64,000 nt of DNA. Source: Effrenium voratum. Lineage: Eukaryota; Sar; Dinophyceae; Suessiales; Symbiodiniaceae. Below, in pieces: positions 35,701 through 46,532 of the stretch (position 1 is its first letter; every line of letters starts with the position of its first letter). A program made the translations under genes and the position numbers. Location of the stretch: NCBI GenBank assembly GCA_963377175.1, contig CAUJNA010001446.1, positions 2,210,498-2,274,497 of the forward strand, read 5' to 3'. The notes below the pieces were generated by a model. The model saw nothing but the letters and a program-made list of their open reading frames with translations, searched no databases and was not told the DNA's origin.

Positions 35701-37300
35701 GGAGCAAGGAGTAACGTGAACTCCACCGCCAGCCACAAGAAGACAGCTGGGGAAGGTCGTCTACGGTGTGCCTTTAAGGGAAATAGATGGATATCCCTGG
35801 TAGATGATGAAGTCACCTAGTAAACCAGGGCCATCTATTTGTCTAGCAAAACCACCAAAAAGGACACCTATGGTCGTCTAGCAATAGCAACTTCAACTAC
35901 TCTGAGCAAACTTCCTTGGGCGCAGCGGGTTTCTATGAACAAGCCGTGCAGAGTCTGCGCTCCAGCTTCAGACACACAAACCTGATTTGGTTTTTCTTTA
36001 CAGTTCATGGGCGTACTCTGGACACGCACAGTCCGAGCAAGACCGCGTGTGCGAATGGAGCGGGGAGGCCATAGCTTGTCGGCACCGTTGCTGGCTGTGC
36101 TAAATTCCCGCAAGACTCAGGGCTCCCTATATTTCCCGGTTGGACATCGCCAAAAAGGAAGCTCACGTTGAGTTGGCCCAAAAGTGATGTTCAAGACCAA
36201 AAGGTGTATAGGAAACCCTGAAGCTTGCTTGTGACATTAACGTGATCGAGAGAAGGTTCATCGCTGTGCATCCTCACCCGGCCAGCTTCTGCGACTTCCT
36301 GCATGTTACCTCACGCACTAAGTCGCAAAATGTGGTTCTAAGCCCGTGCTTTTTGTGTCTCTCTTGTCTGGTTCCGGTTAGGAAGACAGAGCACCAAATC
36401 TCCCGAGCAGACTCGACCAGGAGCAGACGCAGCTTCGGAAACTGCCGATGGATAATTGGTTTGTCTTTCAATATGGACAAACCCTTCCTGGAAAACAGCG
36501 ATTCCACAGCTTGCTGAGTACGCGTTTTCGGAATGGAACCTAGGGATTCCTTGTCGAACCAGCAAGAAAAGGAACCAATCCACCTCTATTGTTCCGACTG
36601 CATGCGTTGGATCATTAAAAAAAAAACGCCTGGCGTCGGCCGGCGAAGGTGTGTTGGGGACAAAAACCAGCCCAGATGCTCGCTTGGTAGAGGACACGAG
36701 GCCCGCTGGAAGAGAAAACCACCAAATCCAGGGTCCCCTCCCGCAGAACGCTCTGCCGCGCTGGAGCCAGCGGGGCGGCGCGCTGGGGGAGAGGTACCCC
36801 GCAAGCTGCACGAAGAGGTGACGCAGCCTCTCAAAGAGAGCTGCCTTGACTATCATACGCATAAAGATTGGCCCAAAATGTGGGCGTTTCACCGTCAAGG
36901 AAGTCTTGCTCGGATTCAAAGTCGCTGGCCTCTGGAAGACGCCGTGTCGAGACCGCCGTCAAAACTCGAGCCAAGGCAATCAAGGCCTTCAGCTCCATCC
37001 AATTTCCCATTTGGATTTCCCCTTTCAAAGTTGCAATCTGGTGGGATCTCGCACTTTTGGAGGTTCCAACCAGGAAAATGGAGGAACCCCTACAAATCAG
37101 AGCCGAGAGTTTTGACTGCGAAGCACAGCCACTGAATTCAACCCAGTGATGCGAGCTGTCGTGTTGGGAATGGCTACGGTCCGGAAGCCCCCCAGTTCAA
37201 GGTGTCTAGGCCTTGAAATAAATGAGTGGGGCCCAAAAATTAAAGAGCTAGGGTTACGCAATTGTTAGTCTTTGGTTCCATCTACCAAAATGCCTTTACG
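32800..37300. other. Flank between ankyrin copies 1 and 2
   Basis: Blocks at 33050-33850 reappear near 40640-41480 and 45080-45590; 34556-34620 reappears at 41695-41770. 35995-36480 repeats 30565-31060. Open frames here differ among copies, so I call none of them genes. Confidence 0.55.
35764..35872. mobile_element. MITE-like family A, copy inside the ankyrin array
   Basis: The left end is worn (GGTGTGCCTTTAAGGG) and the right end intact. It shows the family also sits outside the LPOR introns. Confidence 0.82.
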
Positions 37301-37401
37301 GTACATCTTTTGAGCCACAGCCAAATGGCTTCAAGAATTCTACCAGCCAAACGTTTAACGTGTGTCAACTGAACAGGTCAAGTACGGTTCACAGACTGCG
37401 C

Positions 37402-37971
37402 TTAAAAGCTCTCCGTGCTCACGCTGCGGAGCTCTCGAGCTGTGCCGATCTTGACTTGGCCGGTGAGCAAGCAAAGCACCGGCTCGTGCGAGCCATCCCA
37501 GTTTGCCGCACGAGCAAAGTCCAGCGCCTGGCGGCCCTTGGAGGTCTTGGATTCTGGGTCAGCGCCTGATGCCATTAGCATCCTTACCATCTGGTAGTCT
37601 CCGTTCTGCGCAGCCACATGGATGGGGCAAATCTTGCATTCACCTAAAAGTGTCAACCCGCAGGATCTCGGCCTGTTCACCGCTTGGAACTCGTGCAACT
37701 GCAAGAACTCGTTCAGCTGCTGCTGCTGAACTTGCCGTCGCAGTTCTTGCTTTGAAGCCACAAACACCTCGGAGTCGGACTCGGCTGTCCACGTAGACGC
37801 CTGGGACAAGGTCGATGAGCATTGCTTGGAGTCCTCCAAGTCGGGCGACTTGGGCAACTTGGGCGACTTGGGCAACTTGGGAAACTTGGGCAGCTCTGCC
37901 AGAGCTGCCGACAAGTACGCATCTGGCTTGGTGGGGCACAGCAGCGTGCCCAATCGATCCATGGCATTCAT
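37402..37971 (-). CDS. Single-ankyrin-repeat protein, array copy 2
   Basis: The 189-codon ORF starts MNAMDRLGTLLCPTKPDAYL (MDRLG four codons in is an alternative start). Compared with the copy at 32.1 kb it has a different number of PK tripeptides and RQALDFA in place of RKAVDFA. The surrounding 1 kb (37130-38165) is almost identical to 39540-40575, so this copy and the next arose from a recent duplication. Confidence 0.78.
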   Translation of the reverse strand: MNAMDRLGTLLCPTKPDAYLSAALAELPKFPKLPKSPKLPKSPDLEDSKQCSSTLSQASTWTAESDSEVFVASKQELRRQVQQQQLNEFLQLHEFQAVNRPRSCGLTLLGECKICPIHVAAQNGDYQMVRMLMASGADPESKTSKGRQALDFARAANWDGSHEPVLCLLTGQVKIGTARELRSVSTESF

Positions 37972-39810
37972 GGCACCTCTACTGGACCGGCCGGGCGCCT
38001 AGCAGCTCAGCTGTGGCATCCTTTTGGACAGCGCGAGCAAAGCAGCCGCGATTTCCAGGTACGTTCGGGCTACTTAACTGGGCCCGTTTTCAGATGCCCT
38101 GCTCAAAGCGACTAACTTTTAGTGGGAGAAATGGAAACTACTACTACACCCTACAAACCTAGAAAGTTAAGGGGATGGGGGCCACCAAATTAAGTGTTTT
38201 TGGGAAATGAAGCATTTAAGGGGATTCCTTTTCGGGGACTCTGGAATGATGAACTGGGATGCACGAGTTCTGGTGAACAGGTGAGGCTGGGCGGTGTTCA
38301 GATCTGGAAGGCGTGGGTTCAATGAAAACTACCACTAAACCAACCAAAACGACAAAAAGCTAAGGACATGATCAAGAGCCACCAAGTAGGGAATCCTGAA
38401 ACTTGCTTGTGACAATAAGTATACACCCTGTGTGATCTGGAGGTTGATCACTTCGCATCCCTGGAGCCCGGCCACGCTCTGTGCCAAATGGCGCCAGTTT
38501 TGCGCCTTCGCTTGCAGCTTTTGCGAATTGATGAAGAGCCCAGACCATTTGGTTGCCACTGACATGGCAAGAAAAAGAGACACGATTTTTGCCACTGACG
38601 TGGCAAGAAAACTGAAAAACGACCCTCAACTCAGGGAGTCACAAATGATCACAACTGAGATTTCCAAAGCCCAAGCTGACTGAATGGCATGGGATCAAAT
38701 CCTGCCAGGGGCGGACGCACCTTCGGAAACTGCCGACGGCTACATTATTTGTTTTCAATATGGACAAACACTTCCCGGAGAAGAGCGATGGGCTTTGGGA
38801 AAGAACCTAGACGTTCCTCTCGAACCTGGAATTGAGCAATTTCAAAAAGGGCCAATTGTCCACCTTTGTTGCTCCTGGGACTGTACACTGTGCGTCCACC
38901 CCGCCCGAGGAAAAAAGACTACGACAACAGATTAGCCGGGTCTAACCCTCAGCTTCAAGGCACGTCGCGGAGTCCGTGAGAAAAATCGGGCGGCTGGTAA
39001 GGTGGGCTAGTTTTGGGAAACCTCAAGAAAGAAGAGACCCTCTGGAAAGAAGAAGACTGCCAAATTCGGGGGTCTCGTCTGAAAAATAAAGAACTGCGTG
39101 GCTGCCCGGAAACAAAAAAGGATTTGTTTGGGTTGTTCGACCATCTACGGCCGGACTCCAAAAGCGAAAGCTCGGGAGAGCACACCTCATAGTTGATGAG
39201 GAGACTCTCGCGAGGTTGACCGCATTTCTATACCTCTGCAAGAGATGCCTTGACAATCAAAATACCCACAAGCATTGTCAAAAAGCGTGGCGATGTCATG
39301 TTCAGAGAAGTTTTGAGGATTCAATGGTTTAGCTTGAGTTCTCTGCATTGTCTTCGCACATCGCTGGCCTCTGGAAGACGCCGTGTCGAGACCGCCGTCA
39401 AAAATCGAGCCAAGGCAATCAAGGCCTTTGGCTCCATCCAATTTCCCGTTTGGACACCAAGAAATTCAGAGGTTCCAACCAGGAAAATGGAGGAACCTAC
39501 AAATCAGAGCCGAGAGTTTTGACTGCGAAGCACAGCCACTGAATTCAACCCAGTGATGCGAGCTGTCGTGTTGGGAATGGCTACGGTCCGGAAGCCCCCC
39601 AGTTCAAGGTGTCTAGGCCTTGACATAAATGAGTGGGGCTCAAAATTGCAGAGCTAGGGTTACGCAATTGTTAGTCTTTGGTTTCATCTACCAAAATGCC
39701 TTTACGGTACATCTTTTTGTGCCACAGCCAAATGGCTTCAAGAATTCTATACCAGCCAAACGTTTAACGCGCGTCAACTGAACAGCTCAAGTACGGTTCA
39801 CAGACTGCGC

Positions 39811-40371
39811 TTAAAAGCTCTCCGTGCTCACGCTGCGCAGCTCTCGAGCTGTGCCGATCTTGACTTGGCCGGTGAGCAAGCAAAGCACCGGCTCGTGCGA
39901 GCCATCCCAGTTTGCCGCACGAGCAAAGTCCAGCGCCTGGCGGCCCTTGGAGGTCTTGGATTCTGGGTCAGCGCCTGATGCCATTAGCATCCTTACCATC
40001 TGGTAGTCTCCGTTCTGCGCGGCCACATGGATGGGGCAAATCTTGCATTCGCCTAAAAGTGTCAACCCGCAGGATCTCGGCCTGTTCACCGCTTGGAACT
40101 CGTGCAACTGCAAGAACTCGTTCAGCTGCTGCTGCTGAACTTGCCGTCGCAGTTCTTGCTTTGAAGCCACAAACACCTCGGAGTCGGACTCGGTTGTCCA
40201 CGTCGACGCCTGGGACAAGGTCGATGAGCATTGCTTGGAGTCCTCCAACTTGGGCGACTTGGGCGACTTGGGCGACTTGGGAAACTTGGGCAACTCTGCC
40301 AGAGCTGCCGACAAGTACGCATCCGGCTTGCTGGGACACAGCAGCGTGCCCAATCGATCCATGGCATTCAT
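39811..40371 (-). CDS. Single-ankyrin-repeat protein, array copy 3
   Basis: The 186-codon ORF is nearly identical to copy 2. The visible differences are one PK tripeptide fewer and a few substitutions (TKP to SKP, TAES to TTES). The reading frame is preserved despite the length change, because the difference is a multiple of three, which hints at selection on the protein or at very recent origin. Confidence 0.78.
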   Translation of the reverse strand: MNAMDRLGTLLCPSKPDAYLSAALAELPKFPKSPKSPKSPKLEDSKQCSSTLSQASTWTTESDSEVFVASKQELRRQVQQQQLNEFLQLHEFQAVNRPRSCGLTLLGECKICPIHVAAQNGDYQMVRMLMASGADPESKTSKGRQALDFARAANWDGSHEPVLCLLTGQVKIGTARELRSVSTESF

Positions 40372-42738
40372 GGCACCTCTACTGGACCGGCCGGGCGCCT
40401 AGCAGCTCAGCTGTGGCATCCTTTTGGACAGCGCGAGCAAAGCAGCCGCGATTTCCAGGTACGTTCGGGCTACTTAACTGGGCCCGTTTTCAGATGCCCT
40501 GCTCAAAGCGACTAACTTTTAGTGGGAGAAATGGAAACTACTACTACACCCTACAAACCTAGAAAGCTAAGGGGATGGGGGCCACCAAATTAAGTGTTTT
40601 TGGGAAATGAAGCATAAGAGGATTCCTCCTCTGCGACTCATCCAAGTAGATGTTGGGCAATGTTCGAATGATCAATAGGGATGCATTTGCTCTGCGGCCA
40701 GAGACAATGGTTACTGGTATGTGTGGGGGGGTGTGAAGCCCCAAAAATGGCGGCTGCTCTTTGAGACGGGTTATGATTTGCTATGGTGTATCATGTTGCT
40801 TTCGTCACCAGCTTACGCCACCTTGCGCGCGTGGAGTTGGGCAATGTCCGGGGGTGACATTAATTTTGTAGCAGCACCAAACACTACCAGTGGCAAAATG
40901 GTTGCTTCCAACCGCACATCACACTCATTTGAGGGGTCGTGCCCCTGCCGGCCCTTCTGGAACCGGAAAAAGCCGCTATTTTTAGAGCAATCTCCTGTTG
41001 GGGGACCTCTTCTGTGTGTTCCACTGGATAAATTTGCGGGGGAGCAACGGCTATTTGCAAATCCAAACGACCCAATGGGAACAACCTCGAGCTTCTTCGG
41101 TGCCTCTGGTCTTCGATGTAGCCCGGACGACATCGCGGATAGATCTTGTGCGTGTCGCTTACCCCCTGCAGCTTGGGTGTCTTTTTTGAAGAACACCCCA
41201 ATAGTGGTCGTCCTGCTCAAAAACAACCACTCGCAAAACGGGAGGATAAAGCTGACTGGCTGCTGTACTTCATCCTTGAACCTTGGAGCCACGTGGATAA
41301 ACCATTTCACCATGTGGCCAATATGGGTGTTTTTTGTCAGGGTACCCTTTTGGGAGATGGCTTAGACGGGACAAAGGGAAAACCCACCATTTTGGGGGGT
41401 CCCCCTATTCACAACGTTGATACATACCCAGCTTTGCCCGTAGAGTGCTCCGCGCGTAGACGTTCCTGCTGCGAGACAAAAAAGTCCGGGCATCACAAGG
41501 ACAGCGGTGTGTGTGTCAGGAGATTGGGAGATGACATCCACCAAACCGTAAATATTCATAGCTTTGTTTTTGATGGGGCTTGCGCAGACCGCGACATACC
41601 CCCTTGGCAGCGTTGCTCGCAACGCACTTCCTCAAGCAATCCTGCAATAGCCTGCTCTTTGCAAGGCCCTTGCAAAGAGAAGCGCCTCTGTCTCCGATCA
41701 TGATATGACGCGGGCTCTTTTATCTTCCCAAATGCCTCTTTTTTCGTGAGGCCCTGGATTCACCGAGTGAGAATCCCTCTCGAAAGCGGAAAGGGCTGTG
41801 ATTGGAAGGGGTCCAGCCCCAAAAACCATTCTCACAACACCTGTTCATTGATGCGGGGTCTCAGGAAGAACACATGCTTACCCCTCCCGAGACCAACTCT
41901 TTTGTTTTACGGGTGTCATGTCGACCCAAAAGAACCTGGGGACTTCTTTGCGGTTGGGGGGGGTACTTCTCATCGATTCTCCCACCTTCGAACGACCTGG
42001 GCCCCGAGGCCTGGAGAAAAGCGCAAGGCTTTGCGCGCAAGCAGCCGCATTGCTGGGAAGAGAAAGCCGCGACCCAAAACCCCCAAGTCCAAAAACCGCC
42101 CCCCCGAAAAAAAATAGGAAATGGGAAAAAAAAAGTCGCCCCACCAAAGGTCAGTCCGGAGATTTGGAAGGCTTGTAGTGGAGATTGCTTCAGGGACGGT
42201 GGAATCCTAGAGCAGATCCGTGTTTTTCACACTCGCAGGACTTCCTTTGGCCTCGCGGATGGCCTCCGAGCTGCAGCTTCTGCCTCGCCCCCTTTTTTTG
42301 TTTCTCCCGCCGGAGCACAAGCTGTTCATAGAGTCTGGCAGCTTCGGACCAGCAAAACTCGGCTGGTCCTTTCGGTTCGAGTCGCACCATCCGAGCCGGA
42401 CTGTGTGACCCATCGACGGGCCTGGTGGCCAATGTGCCCAAGCTTGGCAGAAGTTCCGATCCAATTTTCGGTAACGCCAAAAGCTTGAAGAATTCTTCCA
42501 AAACGCGATGCTCAACACCTCCGCAAAGGTGAGGCTGGGCCGTTTTCAGATCTGGAAGTCGACAACTTTTCGTGGGTTCAATGAAAACTAACACTAAACC
42601 AACCAAAAAACCAAACAGCTAAGGAAATGACCGAGAGCCACCAAGTAGGGAATCCTGAAACTTGCTTGTGACAATAAGTATACACCGTGTGTGATCTGAG
42701 GAGGTTGATCACTTCGCATCCTGACCCAGCCACGCTCT

Positions 42739-43545
42739 GTGCCAAATGGTGCCAGTTTTGTCGCATTCGCATGCAGCTTTGGGGGCTACATGCCGTGCGA
42801 ATTGATGCGTGGCAAGAACGCAAAAACGACCGGCAACTGGGATGCAAATAAATCACTCTCAGAAAGCTACACCAAGTCGAGCTTTGTGTGGTCAAAAGTG
42901 GTTTTGTTCGCCAAGTCCTTGCTTTGCTTTGACCCCGATTGCCCGGTTCGAGATAGACAAAATGCCAAAGCCCAAGCTGACTCTATGGCATGGGATCAAA
43001 TCCTGCCAGGGGCGGACGCACCTTCGGAAACTGCCGACGGCTACATTATTTGTTTTCAATATGGACAAACACTTCCCGGAGAAGAGCGATGGGCTTTGGG
43101 AAAGAACCTAGACGTTCCTCTCGAACCTGGAATTGAGCGATTTCAAAAAGGGCCAATTGTCCAACTGTGTTGCTCCTGGGACTGTACACTGTGCGTCCAC
43201 CCCGCCCGAGGAAAAAAGACTACGTGCATCCGACAACAGAAAAGCCGGGTCGAACCCTCAGCTTCAAGGCACGTCGCGGAGTCCGTGAGAAAACTCGGGC
43301 GGCTGGTAAGGTGGGCTAGTTTTGGGAAACCTCAAGAAAGAAGAGACACTCTGGAAAAAAGAAGACCGCCAAATTCGGGGGTCTCGTCTGAAAAAAAAGA
43401 ACTGCGTGGCTGCCCGGCAAAAAAAATGGAGGAAAGGTTTGGGTTGTTCGACCATCTACGCCCGGACTCCAAAGGTTTGGGTTGTTCGACCATCTACGGC
43501 CGGACTCCAAAAGCGAAAGCTCGGGAGAGCACACCTCATAGTTGA
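42739..43545 (+). CDS. Uncertain open frame, partly conserved with 38684-38935
   Basis: A 268-codon plus-strand frame without recognisable domain. Its middle (MAWDQILPGADAPSETADG onward) is also open at 38684-38935, but the other copy meets a stop after KKTT because of an indel. Conservation may only reflect DNA duplication, so coding status is doubtful. Confidence 0.22.
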   Translation: MPNGASFVAFACSFGGYMPCELMRGKNAKTTGNWDANKSLSESYTKSSFVWSKVVLFAKSLLCFDPDCPVRDRQNAKAQADSMAWDQILPGADAPSETADGYIICFQYGQTLPGEERWALGKNLDVPLEPGIERFQKGPIVQLCCSWDCTLCVHPARGKKTTCIRQQKSRVEPSASRHVAESVRKLGRLVRWASFGKPQERRDTLEKRRPPNSGVSSEKKELRGCPAKKMEERFGLFDHLRPDSKGLGCSTIYGRTPKAKARESTPHS

Positions 43546-44283
43546 TGAGGAGACTCTCGCGAGTTTGACCGCATGTCTATACCTCTGAAAGAGATGCCTT
43601 GACAATCAAAATACCACATGCATTGTCAAAAAGCGTGGCGATGTCATGTTCAGGGAAGTTTGAGGATTCAGCAGAATGATCCTCGCAAATTGCTGGTCTC
43701 TGGAAAACGGTGTGTCGAGATCGCCGTCAAAACTCGAGCCAAGGCAACCAAGGCATTTAGCTCCAACCATTCTCCAGAGCAACCGAGAGTTTTGAAAGCG
43801 AAACACGGCCACTGAGACCACGGTTGGATCACTCTCTGGGAACCGCCAACCGATCAAGTCATCTTCAGGCTCTTCCGGAACCCTTCGGTGAGTACCGCTG
43901 TAAAAACACGCGCATGACGAGAGGGAAAAAAAACACGAGAGGGAAATCTTCGGAGGTGCTCCAAGGCCGACGAGAACCCACATTTGAGGGCTCTTTTCAA
44001 CGACTCCGAACGGACAGCCCTTCCTTCTCTCTCGACCTAGTCAACCAGAATCTGACCTGCTTAGTCTGGCCAAAGTGAAAAAACTGTCTGAGCCTTGAGT
44101 TTGGTTTCAAGAATGTCAACTGAACAGGTCAAGTGCCCCCTACTCCAAATACCCACTTTTTGGGGGGTATTTTTTGAAAAACCTGGGTTTCCATGGTAAG
44201 TACCTCCTTTTTTAGTAGAGGGTCAACATCATACCCTAAACAAGAGGGTAGTTGGAGTGGGGTGTGTGGTTCACAGACTGCGT

Positions 44284-44790
44284 TTAAAAGTTTTCGGTGT
44301 TTTCGCTGCGCAGCTCTCGAGCTGTGCCGATCTTGACTTGGCCGGTGAGCAAGCAAAGCACCGGCTCGTGCGAGCCATGCCAGCTTGCCGCATGAGCAAA
44401 ATCCACCGCCTTGCGGCCCTTGGAGGTCTTAGATTCTGGGTCAGCGCCTGATGCCAGTAGGATCCTTACCATCTGGTAATCCCCCTTTTGCGCGGCCACG
44501 TGGATGGGGAAAATCTTGATCTCGCCAAAAAGTGTAAACCTGCCGGATCTCGGCTTGTTCACCGCCTGGAACTTGTGCAACTGCAAGAAGGTGCACAGCT
44601 GGTGCTGCTGAACGCGCCTTCGCAGTTCTTGCTTTGAGAAATCCCCAGACACGGAGTCGGACTCGATTGGCCACGTGGACGTCTCGGAAAAACACGGGAA
44701 CCATTTCTTGGCGGGCAACTTGGGCAACTCCGGAGCTGTGGAGTCCGCATGCGGCTTGCGCGGGCAAATCAGCACACCCAGTCGATTCAT
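44284..44790 (-). CDS. Single-ankyrin-repeat protein, array copy 4 (most diverged)
   Basis: I choose ATG at 44790 (MNRLGVLICPRKP) by alignment to the other copies; the frame stays open upstream to 44883. The PK tripeptide run is reduced to LPKLPAKK. The ankyrin unit reads FPIHVAAQKGDYQMVRILL and the tail ends ENTENF. Substitutions are spread over the protein, but the frame and length are kept. Confidence 0.72.
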   Translation of the reverse strand: MNRLGVLICPRKPHADSTAPELPKLPAKKWFPCFSETSTWPIESDSVSGDFSKQELRRRVQQHQLCTFLQLHKFQAVNKPRSGRFTLFGEIKIFPIHVAAQKGDYQMVRILLASGADPESKTSKGRKAVDFAHAASWHGSHEPVLCLLTGQVKIGTARELRSENTENF

Positions 44791-45645
44791 GGCGTCTCTA
44801 CCGGCCCGGTAGCTCAAATTTTTGACCGGGAATACTGGGTCAAACATAGGTACCCAAAATGAAACCCTGGTAAATAGCAACAAGGACTTAAACCTGCAGT
44901 CCGATTCCTGGTGATTTCATTTTGACCCATACCCAACAGCTCACCCTCTGGAGCTGGCTCGAGGCAACTTTCGGACAGTCGACCAGCAAAGCGCCAGAGA
45001 CGTTCGGACTACTTAGGTCTCCTTGGGAAGCGAAGCAAAGGGATCCTCCCCAGGACTATCCAATTTCCGAGACTGGGATGCATTCGATGTGCGGCCAAAG
45101 GTAGAGGGGCGTTTTTCCTCAGCAGTGTGGGGAGGCTCACATTATTGTAGCAGCAAATACTATCAATGGTAAAATGGTTGCTTCCAACCGCCAACAAAAC
45201 TGATTCGATGAAGTTGCCGCCTCTGCCAATCCTTCTGTTGGAGCAGGCTCTGAAAAACACAGCGTGGCAATGACTTGCGGGAGCCTGAAAACCTAATAAC
45301 ATGGAACCTGAACAGCCGCTATTTCTAGAACAATCCTTTTGGGGGATCTTCGGTGGGTTCATGTGTTAATTTGCGGGGGTGCCGGTTTCATTTGCAAATC
45401 CAAACAACCCGTCGGCAAAAATATCCGGCTTGGGCGCCTCTGGCTTCCGCTGATGCGTGTGGCTTACGCCCTGCTGGTTGCCCTTCGAAGCAACAAAAAA
45501 GGCACACTGACCAGGGGGATAAAGCTGACTGCGGACTGCTGCACTTTTTCTGCCAGGCGCCCATAAACAGCTTGCAATATCGGCAATATTGTTAAAGGTC
45601 CCGCGCACTGCTCCTAGCCTCAAACCACAAAGAACCCAGAAGCCG

Positions 45646-46110
45646 CACACCTTTTTTACCGGGTTGCTTGGGAAGATTTCCTAGGGCACTGCGGTGCACC
45701 TAGGACAAGGGGCGAGATGTTCCCCCCCCTTGTGGAAAACAATGTTGCAAGACAAGCGTGTCCTTGCGTTAAAATGCCAAACGGGGGGCGTGGCATGCGT
45801 GCCCACGCCCGCATCAAAGGACCTGCGGGTCCAGAGACGCCTACAGGGCCAGACCGCGGGTCTGGGCCCTGGTATGGAGCTGAGAGTGCGCTCCCAGTTC
45901 ATGTCCGGAGGGCTCCAAGCTTGGAGGGCTGTCCGGTAGGCCTAAGCAAGCTTAGGGCTTAGAAGGGTTGGGTGGGTGGGTTTCAAACGAAACCAGGACT
46001 GCGAGTCCTAAACGTGGCAAGGCGCACACCTTTTTTACCGGGTTGCTTGGGAAGGTGGCACTTTCCTAGGGCACTGCGGTGCACCTAGGACAAGGGGCGA
46101 GATGTTCCCC
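45646..46110. repeat. Pair of about 85-bp direct repeats
   Basis: GCACACCTTTTTTACCGGG onward occurs at 45646-45725 and 46023-46110 and includes the imperfect palindrome CCTAGGGCACTGCGGTGCAC plus CTAGG. The second copy carries a short insertion (GTGGCAC). They lie just upstream of the recombinase-like ORF. Confidence 0.85.
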
Positions 46111-46532
46111 TCCTTCAGTGCTTCCCAAGGCAACCCCGGAAACAGGCGATTGAGGCCCAGGCGCAAAGACCCCCTCTTCAGTGCGGGGTTGCACCTGCGG
46201 CGGAACGAAGCACAGGGACAGGCAGCCTTGAAGAAAGTAAAATGGCTTTGCTTTGCAGCCAATCTTTCACTTGCATCGATTCTAACCTGGGCTCACTTTG
46301 CCGTGCCAGAGCCTTGGCTTTGCCCGCACCGCACACGAACTGACTAGCTTCCTGGCCTTTGCATTCACTGTGCGCATTTCGAGGTCAGCCTTCCTGCCCG
46401 GCCAAAGTTGTCACGTGACCCGGTTTTCGGTTTTTTGCCTTGTACGCATGTCCCGCACGCCTATGCGATTTTCAGTGCATACAGCTCTGTGTTCAAGAAA
46501 AAACACGCATTCTTTCTCTCATCTGCCTTGCC

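Larger units (their letters stand above)
37130..40575. repeat. Direct duplication of about 1.03 kb including an ankyrin gene
   Basis: 37130-38165 and 39540-40575 match almost base for base (offset about 2410). The match extends from CTGAATTCAACCCAGTGATG through the ankyrin gene to CTACTACACCCTACAAACCT. The spacer holds sequence shared instead with 42.6-43.6 kb. Confidence 0.88.

Noticed and set aside
40813..41313. 166-codon minus-strand ORF (SFILPFCEWLFLSRTTT)
   Set aside because: The related stretch at 33.3-33.6 kb keeps only part of the frame, and the one at 45.4 kb loses it, so conservation looks like plain DNA duplication.
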